NCBI GenBank assembly: GCA_024331085.1
Contig: JANDJG010000010.1
Location: 1 to 43,255 of the forward strand
Source: Nitrospira sp.
GTDB taxonomy: Bacteria > Nitrospirota > Nitrospiria > Nitrospirales > Nitrospiraceae
Reading direction: 5' to 3'
Length of the DNA: 43,255 bases
Positions 19,989-27,365 of this stretch are shown here, piece by piece (the stretch's first letter is position 1; each line of letters begins with the position of its first letter). Under the pieces are notes generated by a model. That model searched no databases. It saw nothing but the letters and a program-made list of their open reading frames with translations, and was not told the origin of the DNA. Made by a program: the position numbers and the translations under genes.

Positions 19989-20753
19989 CTACCGCCATCC
20001 CTCTCCGTTGGTCCCGCCGCCGAACCCGCCCCAGTTGCCGCCGAATCCACCCCGGCCGGTCCCCCAATACTCGCCCTTTTGCAGGCGGCGGTAGGGGTGG
20101 CGCAGGTCGGGGCGGCTGATCAACCAAAAGGTCGAAGCGGCGACCGCACTCAGCAGCACCGTCAACCAAAACCCCAGTCCCTTCATGTGCGTATGGGGGA
20201 GGTCGCCGACGCGAACATCCTGAGCCGGGGAAGCCAAGGCCACCACGGTTCGATAAAGCCCGTCTCCAAAATCGCCGCGTTCAATCGCCGGGAACAGATA
20301 GCGATTCCCCACGTCTCTTCTGACGTCGGGCGTGATGATCGGCATCATCCGGCGTCCCAACGCAATCGCCGCCTGCCGCTCCCCGACGGCGACCAGCAGC
20401 ATGATGCCGTGCTCTTGTTGAGTGGAGCCGATGTTCCATTTCTCATACAGCCTGGTCGCATACTCATTGGCCGAGGGAAAGGGTTTGATCGTCGGAACCG
20501 TCACCACGACCATTTCGACGCCGGTTTTTCGCTCCAGGTCCTGGCACACCGAACGAATGCGCTCTTTCCACTCGCGATCCAACACCTGGGCGTGGTCGCT
20601 CACGTAGCCGAGCGGACCGGGAAGCGGAATCCGCTCTTTGAGATGCTCGTAATAGGGAGACTGCCCTTGCCCCGTTCCCGCCGTCATGAGGCTCATCGCC
20701 AGGGCAAAACCCGTCAGGTGAAACAAACGATGGCTGAGCCGTACCTTTCTCAT
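19989..20753 (-). CDS. TPM-domain membrane-anchored protein
   Basis: 254 residues. A signal peptide (about 1-30) is followed by a TPM (Psb32/YgcG) domain: GYVSDHAQVLDREWKERIRSVCQDLERKTGVEMVVVTVPTIKPFPSANEYATRLYEKWNIGSTQQEHGIMLLVAVGERQAAIALGRRM. A transmembrane helix then runs from about 190 to 212 (GLGFWLTVLLSAVAASTFWLI), and the protein ends in a Gly/Trp-rich tail. TPM domains bind Ca2+ or act as phosphatases in photosystem repair in plants; in bacteria the role is unknown. Its ATG overlaps the upstream gene's stop (ATGA), marking it as the last gene of a five-gene unit. Confidence 0.9.
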   Translation of the reverse strand: MRKVRLSHRLFHLTGFALAMSLMTAGTGQGQSPYYEHLKERIPLPGPLGYVSDHAQVLDREWKERIRSVCQDLERKTGVEMVVVTVPTIKPFPSANEYATRLYEKWNIGSTQQEHGIMLLVAVGERQAAIALGRRMMPIITPDVRRDVGNRYLFPAIERGDFGDGLYRTVVALASPAQDVRVGDLPHTHMKGLGFWLTVLLSAVAASTFWLISRPDLRHPYRRLQKGEYWGTGRGGFGGNWGGFGGGTNGEGWR

Positions 20754-21523
20754 GACCGCCCTGTTTGTATCTGTCCTAGCCGCCGCTCGACCGACACCAC
20801 GAATCGCCCGAGGCTCTCGAGATAACGATCCATCAATCGCGGCACCTCGAGCCGCCCCGGCGAGCTATGACCGCGCTTGAGCGACCAGGCCTCCCGCAAA
20901 GCCGCGAGATCGGTCTCGCAACAGACTTCCAGATCTTTGAGCAGCGATTCCCCGTCAAACAGAACCGGTCTATCCAAGAGCCGTTGCACGCCCCGCAGCA
21001 CCGGCAACAACGACGTAATCGACAAGCTCAGCAGAATCGTCATGGCTTCGCCCGTCGCCTCTCCTTCCACCAATCGCTGCCGGAGGCGTACCAGGCTCCC
21101 CCGCAGCCCCTGCAAGACTTCACCGGCCAGATGACGATGATCGACGCTGAATCCGACGAAGGGATCCTTGCCCCACAACAGGCGATGACAGTCGCGAATG
21201 TCCTGGCACTCAAGCGGAAAGACCGCCGCCGAGGCCCGAAGATCGTCGCCGGTGAGGAACAACGGCGCCACGATCTGTTCCTTGCTCCATTTCGCGTGCA
21301 GCGGGACATACTGCTTCAAAACGGAGAGCTCGCAGGACGACACGACCAGCAGAATGTTCAGATTCGACCGTCCCGGCAGGAAGTCGCCCCGCGCGGCGCT
21401 TCCGTAGAGCAACACCGCTTCCAGCCGATCGCCGAAAGCCTTGATCACGTCTTGCACGTAGGAACGCAACAGTTTGTGCGTTCCTTCCGGCAACCCGTCG
21501 ATGCTCCAATGCGGAACCGACAT
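20750..21523 (-). CDS. Nucleotidyltransferase-fold protein with substituted catalytic Asp
   Basis: 257 residues from the ATG at 21523; an ATG at 21538 is possible. The N-terminal pol-beta-like fold shows VLLYGSAARGDFLPGRSNLNILLVV. GS is intact (41-42), but the DxD that binds the two metals is N54-L-N56. Without those aspartates nucleotidyl transfer is unlikely, so it may bind nucleotides or act as a regulator. The C-terminal half is a helical bundle (about 125-245), like the HEPN-type or kinase-associated tails seen in DUF294/MNT fusions. It sits between the flavoprotein and TPM genes with overlaps on both sides. Confidence 0.8.
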   Translation of the reverse strand: MSVPHWSIDGLPEGTHKLLRSYVQDVIKAFGDRLEAVLLYGSAARGDFLPGRSNLNILLVVSSCELSVLKQYVPLHAKWSKEQIVAPLFLTGDDLRASAAVFPLECQDIRDCHRLLWGKDPFVGFSVDHRHLAGEVLQGLRGSLVRLRQRLVEGEATGEAMTILLSLSITSLLPVLRGVQRLLDRPVLFDGESLLKDLEVCCETDLAALREAWSLKRGHSSPGRLEVPRLMDRYLESLGRFVVSVERRLGQIQTGRS

Positions 21524-21527
21524 CGCC

Positions 21528-22802
21528 TCACCCGACATCGTGGACCGCCCTGTCGCAGGCATGGGGGTCTGGCAGAAACCCCGCCGCCATGAAGCGGTCA
21601 ACCAGGCCGAACGGCGGCCTGGTTCGTAATCCAGCCGTGGTAGACAAGATGCGATACCGAAGCCGCGCGTTCCTGTCCAAGGTTTTGAACACGCGATCTC
21701 GCAAAAAGCCGATCACGGGGTTGCCGGTGTTCCAAAAAAACACCTCCTCATCGGCCAGCCGTTGCAACACCGTGACCTGCGGTCGGCGCAAGCGTTCGAA
21801 TTGTTTCAACCGTTCCGCCGAGCAATCATTCGCCGCCAGGCAGTCGGGCAACAGATCGGCGAGCGTGACGGCGTCCACCATCGCTTGCATCCGCCCTTGC
21901 GACGCATGCGGATTCATCGCATGGGCGGCGTCGCCGATCAGCACCGCGCCGTCGGCGACCCAGGTCGGGGTCCGAACCCGGCCGGTCGGGAGAAACGCCG
22001 TCTGACTCCAATCCGTCAATCCTTGAAAGATCGGTTCATCGGGCGGACTGATGGCCGTCCAGGCCCGTTGCAACGAAGGGATGCCTTGAGCTTTGACGCG
22101 GTCGTAGGAGCCGGCGTCGATCATGTAGAGCAGAAACACGCGGCGACCCGCAGCAGGAAACAGCGCGAGAATCGTGCGCTTGCCCACAAAATACTTGGCT
22201 TCGTCGATCGGAACGGGCGCCTCGATGATGGCGATCAGATAGCCTTGAGGATACAGATGCACATCGGCGGGAATACCCAAGGACTCCCGGACTTTTGAAA
22301 AGGCTCCGTCGGCGCCGACGACCACCTTGGCCCGCACCGTGATCTCTTCGCCTTCCCTTTTGGCCGTCAGGCCGACGACCCGTCCGTTTTCTCGCAACAG
22401 ACCGGCGAAGGACGTTCCGTACCACAGCGTCACGGCCGGTTGCGTGTGAATCGCGTCGAGGATGGCATGGTGCGCCACGTTGGGCAACGTCACCACCGCC
22501 CGATTGTAGGGAGGCGGCAAGTCGCCATAGTCCACCGTACAGAGCCGTTCGCCGCCCGCCCGACAAAAATGAAACAGCCGAACCGGACGGACCGAGTCGG
22601 CGGGCAACTTATGCAACAGCCCAAGCCGATCGAGCACCCGCTGTCCGTTGGGTTGAAGAATCTCGCCGCGCAGGCCGCGAGGCGGCCCCGCTGCCTGCTC
22701 CAACACGATCGTTTTGATCCCCTTGTGAGCCAAGGCCAAGGCCAAGACCGCCCCGCCTCCCCCGGCGCCCACCACCGCAACGTCCGCGTCTTCCTTTCTC
22801 AC
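21528..22802 (-). CDS. FAD-dependent (UbiH-type) monooxygenase
   Basis: A group A flavoprotein oxygenase of about 424 residues. The FAD motif ADVAVVGAGGGGAVLALALAHKGIKTIVLEQ opens the protein, the DG motif is VVVGADGAFSKVRESLG, and the second FAD motif is GAVLIGDAAHAMNPHASQGRMQAMVDAVTLADLL. I start at the GTG 22802, where GCGAGG lies six bases upstream; the frame remains open to 22856, but that stretch lies inside the preceding gene. Family members hydroxylate aromatics or quinone precursors. The substrate here is unknown. It follows the phospholipase-D gene by 11 bases. Confidence 0.88.
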   Translation of the reverse strand: MRKEDADVAVVGAGGGGAVLALALAHKGIKTIVLEQAAGPPRGLRGEILQPNGQRVLDRLGLLHKLPADSVRPVRLFHFCRAGGERLCTVDYGDLPPPYNRAVVTLPNVAHHAILDAIHTQPAVTLWYGTSFAGLLRENGRVVGLTAKREGEEITVRAKVVVGADGAFSKVRESLGIPADVHLYPQGYLIAIIEAPVPIDEAKYFVGKRTILALFPAAGRRVFLLYMIDAGSYDRVKAQGIPSLQRAWTAISPPDEPIFQGLTDWSQTAFLPTGRVRTPTWVADGAVLIGDAAHAMNPHASQGRMQAMVDAVTLADLLPDCLAANDCSAERLKQFERLRRPQVTVLQRLADEEVFFWNTGNPVIGFLRDRVFKTLDRNARLRYRILSTTAGLRTRPPFGLVDRFMAAGFLPDPHACDRAVHDVG

Positions 22803-22813
22803 GTCATGCCTCG

Positions 22814-23386
22814 CTACGAGGGGTTCCAATCCTCGAATCTGGCTTGATCGCGCCACATCGAAAGAAATTTGTCGCGCGCCTTGACCGAGAGAGCCCGATC
22901 CCGAATGACGTCAAGCCGTTCATCATTATATCGATTGCCGCTGCCCGTATGATTCATCGAGCCGTTCATATTGACCTGATCGTCGATGACCACTTGCTTC
23001 AGATGCATCAGACCGTCATGCCGGTTGACCTTGACGGGAACACCGGCCTCCCGAAGAGCAGTCATCGCCGCCCGCTGCTTGGGATCGCTCAAACGTTGAC
23101 GGTCCGTGATGATTCGCACGTCCACCCCCCGCTTATGCGCAGCGAGCAGGGCCTTGATCGCGGGGGGAAACGTCATCCCATACACGGCCACATAAATATA
23201 CTGCGTCGCCCGCTCGTAAATCCCCACCGCCCGTTGCAACGGCTTGTCTTCCGGCGCGTACCACACCTCTACCGAAGAGGCCGAGACATCCCCGGCCGAC
23301 GTTGTCGAAACGCAACTTCCCGGCCATCCGGGGATGACGACGCAACATCCGATCCAGAAAAGAACACACAGCCGTAATCCGTTCAT
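22814..23386 (-). CDS. Exported phospholipase D-family (Nuc-like) protein
   Basis: 190 residues with a signal sequence (MNGLRLCVLFWIGCCVVIPGWPGS) and one HKD motif: H128-L-K130 with Asp135 and the downstream N-G-S-x-N-H-T-G-S-G-N-R-Y-N-D-E. One motif means it must dimerise, as in the endonuclease Nuc/EndA and PLD-type membrane proteins. YAPEDKPLQRAVGIYERATQYIYVAVYGMT and RGVDVRIITD are standard PLD secondary-structure blocks. Periplasmic nuclease or phosphodiesterase activity is likely; the actual substrate is not known. The start overlaps the upstream gene's stop. Confidence 0.9.
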   Translation of the reverse strand: MNGLRLCVLFWIGCCVVIPGWPGSCVSTTSAGDVSASSVEVWYAPEDKPLQRAVGIYERATQYIYVAVYGMTFPPAIKALLAAHKRGVDVRIITDRQRLSDPKQRAAMTALREAGVPVKVNRHDGLMHLKQVVIDDQVNMNGSMNHTGSGNRYNDERLDVIRDRALSVKARDKFLSMWRDQARFEDWNPS

Positions 23387-23760
23387 TCAAGATCAAAGAG
23401 CGCGCGAAACTGCTCCTCCGACGCCTCCCAGGCCTCGGGCGCATGCGTTTGAAGCCATCGTCCCAGAAATTGTTTCTGCTCCGGCGTCAGCATCTGCTTG
23501 ATCTGATGGGACCGTCCTTGGAGCGGCTGGAGAAACCCCACACGCTTCACCACGTCCAACGCGGCGGTTCGGACATAGACATTGGTGAACGTCGATGGTT
23601 TATCCTCCTCGCCCTCACCCTGTACCCACACAGAGAGAAACCGATCGACCGTCAAACCGGCACTGTCCATCGCCGGTTCGGTATCATGAAACAGCTCGTT
23701 CTCCGATTCGGCCATCGGCCTACCGTCGCCGACCCGAAAGAGAAAATTCTTTTTCCACAT
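23383..23760 (-). CDS. Hypothetical acidic protein, first gene of the five-gene unit
   Basis: 125 residues from ATG 23760 (MWKKNFLFRVGDGRPMAESENELFHDTEPAMDSAGLTVDRFLSVWVQGEGEEDKPSTFTNVYVRT). Acidic, with no membrane segment. A second half (KRVGFLQPLQGRSHQIKQMLTPEQKQFLGRWLQTHAPEAWEASEEQFRALFDLE) is helical. No family recognised. Overlaps the phospholipase-D gene by four bases, so it is cotranscribed with it. It borders the degraded accessory stretch upstream. Confidence 0.7.
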   Translation of the reverse strand: MWKKNFLFRVGDGRPMAESENELFHDTEPAMDSAGLTVDRFLSVWVQGEGEEDKPSTFTNVYVRTAALDVVKRVGFLQPLQGRSHQIKQMLTPEQKQFLGRWLQTHAPEAWEASEEQFRALFDLE

Positions 23761-23859
23761 GGCCGTCTCTCCGAAAACCCCCACGAGACCAGCAGGAATT
23801 CTTGCACAACCGGAAGAAAGCCCGCATAGTGGGACCGGAATGAGGCAAAGTCAAGGCTG

Positions 23860-24488
23860 CTGTGCTGACGCGAAACGTCTAACCGCGCCAGGAGCTCACG
23901 GCTACCGAAAGCCTTTGGCCAGGCTCTGTAGGCATCGTGTGGTTGCTACTGTTTTGAATGTGCAGGCGGTGCAGGGCCTTATCGTGCAACGTGTGGTGGG
24001 ATGATGGGTTGGGCGTCTTGGCGATAGTGGCGCCCATTCTGCGTTTTGCTGCGTCTTGCGCGTGGAGCGATGGGGGGCGGTCCTGTTGACGCTGAACCGA
24101 TTCTAGAGACGTTCGCACGCTCCGGAGGCCCTCCAGACGGCAGGACCTTGAGCCAGGTGCTCGCCTCGTTTCGTATAAGTCTTCGGGATGGTATCCAGCA
24201 CATTGACGATCGAGTGATTCCAGCGGCATTGTCCAGCAGCGATAGGTTGCTCCTCGACCACGTGATCTAGACCCCCAGAGGATCATCAACCACCGTGGTG
24301 CAGCGCCAGGGCTTCAGACCCCGCGTCCGCAGGTCCCGCAACACTGCTCTCCACGACTCCTGGGATTCCGGCCCCCCGGTCCGTTCTCTGCGACCACGAC
24401 CACCTTCTGGCCATACATGAGCGCTTCCAATCCTCTCAAGGAGCGCCGCCTTTCCAGCTTCCACATGGAACATGGTCCCTCGGCTCAT
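23860..24488 (-). pseudogene. Degraded IS256-family transposase remnant
   Basis: Read on the minus strand, fragments of the IS256 (Mutator-type) DDE transposase appear in order, but in different frames. First comes ESQESWRAVLRDLRTRGLKPWR (about 24375-24310). A stretch equivalent to GDGxLGVWDHVVEEQP follows, across a stop/frameshift near 24267. Next is CRWNHSIVNVLDTIPKTYTKRGEH, the CWNHKxxNVLDKLP block. After more stops come QDAAKR and, near 23900, KAFGSRELLARL, a match to FRRLxAPELLA. At least two frameshifts and internal stops show it is dead. The N-terminal domain and terminal repeats are not recognisable. Confidence 0.65.
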
Positions 24489-24490
24489 AT

Positions 24491-24732
24491 GTTGACGACT
24501 TTCGGATCATCGAGCCGCCGCCGCTTCCACCGACACACTCGCTCTGCCTCTGGATATCGAGCTGTCAGAGTGAGGCCGGCACAACAACACCGCTCACCCA
24601 AAGAGGCTTGGAGCATCAGCGAGAAATCAGAGCAATCTCTTCTTTTCATGATGCCCCATACATATCCAGGCTTAGAGGTATGCCACGGCCAGCCAACATG
24701 CCCCTTGTGGCATTCGCGCAAGAAGACAACAG
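24491..24732. other. No convincing gene
   Basis: Open frames here are short, overlap each other on both strands and lack ribosome sites. It may be the decayed N-terminal part of the transposase remnant. Confidence 0.5.
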
Positions 24733-24790
24733 AAAAAGAGGGGCGGCTCGCAGGGGGAGCACACTGTGCTCCCCGCTCCGAACTCGCCCC
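24733..24790 (-). terminator. Rho-independent terminator of the PEP-CTERM gene
   Basis: On the minus strand an outer stem CGGGGCG (24790 side) pairs with CGCCCC (24745-24740), and inside it GGGGAGCACA/TGTGCTCCCC forms a perfect 10-bp stem around one base (24754-24774). CTCTTTTTC follows at 24738-24732. It lies about 80 bases after the PEP-CTERM stop. Confidence 0.6.
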
Positions 24791-24870
24791 GCTCATTGTT
24801 GCCCACGTAGACGGTGGGCCCCTACGAGCCCGGCGCATAGCCGAGCAATCACAAGGCACCACAGGGGGGC

Positions 24871-25572
24871 TTACCCGGCGGCCACCACGCGGCGCGTCAC
24901 GCCAAACCCCAACAGCCCCGCAGCCAGCAGCGCCAGTGCCGATGGTTCTGGCACACTCCCGCTCTGGCCACCACCGGCGCCACCCTGCGAAATGGGATCG
25001 ACCCAATTCTGCCGAGCTCCCCAATCACCCAGTGCCGTCCAAGAATAGTGAGCGAAGTTCGCGACAATTTGCAAATAGCGGCCGCTGGTTGGGGTAAAGG
25101 ACAAGGTGAAATAAGTGCCATATGCCCCACCAAATGGTGGATTGAGCGTTGCCACCGGCGTCAGGGAGGTCCAGGTATGACCGATCGGGTTATCAGACAA
25201 GAAGGCTCGCACGTAGCCTCCCGACAGAACCGGACTTGACGGAGACGCGACAATTTGAACCATCGACAGGGTCTGCGTCGTCCCCATGTCGGCCTGGACC
25301 CAATGGGCCCCTTGGCTTCCCGCATTCCAATAGCCGCCATTAAACACCGATTGGGCACTGGAGCCATGGTACCAGGTCCCATAGTTGGCACTCTGACTAT
25401 AGGCAGAGGCCGGCAAGTCCGCCGCAAACGGCGAGATGATCGGAGCAGCCCACACTGATGGCCCACTGCCTATTCCCGCCACAAGCATGAGCGCCGCCAC
25501 TCTCCTTGCCAGTAGCCCCGGCGTTCGCCCCACTCTTCTCTTCAACAAGCGCCTTCCCTCCACTCGCATCAT
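24871..25572 (-). CDS. PEP-CTERM protein with F5/8 type C (discoidin)-like domain
   Basis: 233 residues. A signal peptide (VAALMLVAGIGSGPSVWAAP) is followed by a discoidin-like sugar-binding fold: VFNGGYWNAGSQGAHWVQADMGTTQTLSMVQIVASPS...VRAFLSDNPIGHTWTSLTP. The protein ends with a PEP-CTERM sorting signal (SVPEPSALALLAAGLLGFGVTRRVV): a VPEP motif, a hydrophobic helix and a basic tail. Exosortase would remove the tail, and the product would be at the cell surface or in extracellular matrix. The start at 25572 is chosen because AAAGGAGG is seven bases upstream; ATG 25578 is too close to it. An upstream sigma-54-type promoter and downstream terminator define a monocistronic unit. No exosortase gene lies in the window. 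Confidence 0.9.
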   Translation of the reverse strand: MMRVEGRRLLKRRVGRTPGLLARRVAALMLVAGIGSGPSVWAAPIISPFAADLPASAYSQSANYGTWYHGSSAQSVFNGGYWNAGSQGAHWVQADMGTTQTLSMVQIVASPSSPVLSGGYVRAFLSDNPIGHTWTSLTPVATLNPPFGGAYGTYFTLSFTPTSGRYLQIVANFAHYSWTALGDWGARQNWVDPISQGGAGGGQSGSVPEPSALALLAAGLLGFGVTRRVVAAG

Positions 25573-25634
25573 TGCCATTCCTCCTTTTCAGAACGGTACT
25601 CCCACGCCGAGGAGCCCTTCGTTGCTGAGCATCT

Positions 25635-25650
25635 TGCAGAAGTCGTGCCA
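25635..25650 (-). promoter_or_regulatory. Sigma-54 promoter of the PEP-CTERM gene
   Basis: The minus strand reads TGGCACG, four bases (ACTT), CTGCA. This matches the -24/-12 consensus TGGCACG-N4-TTGCA with a single mismatch. It predicts a start near 25625 and a leader of about 50 bases ending in AAAGGAGG. Sigma-54 control fits known regulation of PEP-CTERM genes by PrsK/PrsR-type systems. Confidence 0.65.
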
Positions 25651-25708
25651 CTACGATCGGAGTTAAAAACGTGTTTGTTCATCAACGAGTTAGTTATCGT
25701 ATCTCCAG

Positions 25709-25719
25709 CCCACCGTGGG
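25709..25719. promoter_or_regulatory. Palindrome upstream of the sigma-54 promoter
   Basis: CCCACCGTGGG is a perfect 5-bp inverted repeat about 60 bases above the -24 element, a location where an enhancer-binding activator could bind. Assignment is inference. Confidence 0.3.
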
Positions 25720-25974
25720 AAAGATTGTAAAAAGATTTAACGCGACGACAGCCGGGAGGAATTCGCTCCCTTAGCGCCTCCCTTAAGAACACGGGAGCAC
25801 ACAGATGACTGCGCTTGATTCCAATCGGTTACCCCTGGTTGTGCTCCGTTGGGTGAGCCACCACCCTTCAGCATCTCCGCTCTCTTGCAGAGCTAAGCCT
25901 CTGTCAAAATGTTTAACAATGTGATGGGCCACTTTACAGGGAAGACGCTCTCAATCTGAGGCACTGAGGCACTG
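25720..25974. other. No convincing gene
   Basis: The rest of the gap to the small inverted-repeat element has no open frame worth annotating and no RNA gene that I can recognise. A short GAGGCACT direct repeat occurs at 25958-25974. Confidence 0.45.
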
Positions 25975-25977
25975 TTT

Positions 25978-26043
25978 AGAACCTATCCCCAAATCGATGT
26001 TTGAGGAGTTCGAGCATCGGTTTTCAATTTTGAGATAGGTTCT
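25978..26043. repeat. 66-bp inverted-repeat element (MITE-like or collapsed insertion sequence)
   Basis: AGAACCTATC at 25978-25987 is complementary to GATAGGTTCT at 26034-26043; allowing two mismatches the pairing extends to about 17 bases. The termini look like those of an insertion sequence with only a short interior left. No coding sequence lies between them. Confidence 0.5.
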
Positions 26044-26224
26044 CATCTCAATCCCTGCGCCATTTCAAGCACGCTTGAATTCACAGACGAAGGTTTCAGA
26101 CTTCTTCGCAGTCCTTGCATCAAGAATAATCCTGTCGAGAAGTTTTCTTGTTTCATCATCTATCGCCAGATACCCTTTTCACATCATTTCACGGAGCTTC
26201 ACATCGAACATGCGCGTTTCATGC

Positions 26225-26333
26225 ACCTTCGTATCGTACCTTCTCAAACCTCTGCCCGAGCCCCGAATATTCAAGCTTATAAAAACGGACGGCGTCTTCC
26301 AGTTCTTGCCTCGCTATTCCGGTGAACATGAGG
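26225..26333 (-). pseudogene. RelE/ParE-type toxin remnant
   Basis: The minus strand encodes FTGIARQELEDAVRFYKLEYSGLGQRFEKV, which fits the N-terminal part of RelE/ParE toxins (x-P/A-A-x-x-E-L-E-x-A-V-x-F-Y...G-L-G-x-R-F). It then stops after six more residues. The rest of the toxin is not found in any frame. Below it (26063-26200) another broken frame reads YLAIDDETRKLLDRIILDARTAKKSETFVCEFKRA, from an unidentified gene. Located directly after the matching antitoxin. Confidence 0.5.
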
Positions 26334-26334
26334 C

Positions 26335-26551
26335 GCGTCAGCCTTCCTTAAAATAGAACATATTTCCTCCATTGGAACGTCTCTGTTCTTTCCATCCCGA
26401 TAGGCCTTAAGTCTTGCGCCGCTTCTTCCGCCCATCTGTCATCAAGCTTCTTCGCTGGCTCATCCAGGCTCTTGATCAGAGACTCAACCAAGATAAACCG
26501 ATCCTCTGGCTTCAGTTTCATTGCCTCGGCTACCAGATCTTCCGTGTTCAC
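26335..26551 (-). pseudogene. TIGR02574-type antitoxin, frameshifted near its C-terminus
   Basis: From GTG 26551 the product TEDLVAEAMKLKPEDRFILVESLIKSLDE matches the addiction-module component family. The open frame ends at 26348 with an off-family tail (LRPIGMERTETFQW). A shift near 26425 restores ARLKAYRDGKNRDVPMEEICSILRKADA, the expected C-terminus. The frameshift probably inactivates it, though the N-terminal DNA-binding part remains intact. Confidence 0.6.
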
Positions 26552-26579
26552 TCAAATCTCATCCGAATGAAAAATTAAC

Positions 26580-26923
26580 GGGGTCGGTTCTCCTCTGAGT
26601 CGAGGATCAGGAGTGCACTCTCTCAATCAGAACAGAAGGCACCTCTATCATCAGCACGACGGCGGAGCGATGCTTCGATCTTGGCCGTCGTTGCATTGCC
26701 TGCTCAACCCCCAATCACTTTGGGCGGGTGACGGAAGAGAAAACTACGTTGATGAAAATCAGTGTCCGTCGTCACAGTGGCACCTCCCTGCTGTGCGGTA
26801 TATTGCCAAGCAACGACATCGGTCGTCTCCTACGACCCGACTCCGCGGACGTGCCGGGAGTAATTTCTTTTGCAAGGCTTGAACCAGACGATGGGAAAGA
26901 TTCTGATCGAAGAGCAGTTTCAC
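26580..26923 (-). pseudogene. DUF5615 PIN-like toxin, multiply frameshifted
   Basis: GTG 26923 begins KLLFDQNLSHRLVQAL, the DUF5615 (VapC-like PIN) N-terminus. After a shift the rest of the domain is readable: VAWQYTAQQGGATVTTDTDFHQRSFLFRHPPKV, then GNATTAKIEASLRRRADDRGAF and ESALLILD. At least one frameshift and three stop codons interrupt it. Members have acidic PIN-like active sites (FDQNLS, TDTDF) and form toxin-antitoxin pairs with DUF433, which is the neighbour here. Confidence 0.7.
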
Positions 26924-26952
26924 GACGGGAGGATCGACGCCAGCTTCCGTTC

Positions 26953-27171
26953 CTAGCCAGCCGTAAACGCCAAGCATGCACGAATGTCTTGACGGGTAAG
27001 GTCGAGGAGGTCTTTGAGCATGTCCTCTTCGCTCATCCCGGAGGAAAGGTACTCCAATACGTCATACACGGTCATGCGGAGACCACGGATGCAGGGCTTG
27101 CCACCGCGCTTCTCAGGATCAGTAATGCGGCTCTTCCAATCCATATCGTGCAGGTGCTTGGGAATCCGCAA
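26953..27171 (-). CDS. DUF433 antitoxin-like protein, probably truncated
   Basis: 72 residues: MDWKSRITDPEKRGGKPCIRGLRMTVYDVLEYLSSGMSEEDMLKDLLDLTRQDIRACLAFTAG. This is the DUF433 winged-helix antitoxin motif (I-x-x-x-P-x-x-x-G-K-P-C-I-R-G-x-R, then DVL-x-YL-x-x-G-x-S-x-E-x-I). Reading through the TAG gives ERKLASI, the usual continuation, so a nonsense change trimmed the end. The first helix and DNA-binding region are complete, so it may still fold. Its toxin partner is the DUF5615 pseudogene directly downstream. Confidence 0.7.
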   Translation of the reverse strand: MRIPKHLHDMDWKSRITDPEKRGGKPCIRGLRMTVYDVLEYLSSGMSEEDMLKDLLDLTRQDIRACLAFTAG

Positions 27172-27297
27172 CGATCAAGGCTGCCATCGGAAATCGGCAA
27201 GCGTCGTCGCTCATCCTTCATCACAGAAATCGCCACTGCATGCGGGCGAAATGATTCCAATCGTCAACCCCTGATTTTCACAGCCTACAGGGTTGCC

Positions 27298-27326
27298 TTG
27301 ACAAGCATCGCACGCCTTTGTTACGT
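27298..27326 (+). promoter_or_regulatory. Possible promoter of the sulfur-relay cluster
   Basis: A perfect -35 TTGACA (27298-27303) is followed after 17 bases by TTACGT (27321-27326), a poor -10. The first cluster gene starts at 27366. No other better candidate is visible between the DUF433 gene and the cluster. Confidence 0.35.
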
Positions 27327-27365
27327 TGGCAAAATCCCTAATCTCTATGCCAACTTGGAGCATTC

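Noticed and set aside
26075..26356. A 93-codon plus-strand frame in the toxin-antitoxin stretch
   Set aside because: It is antisense to toxin fragments with recognisable ParE/RelE motifs, and its own product looks like random hydrophobic/Ser-rich sequence.
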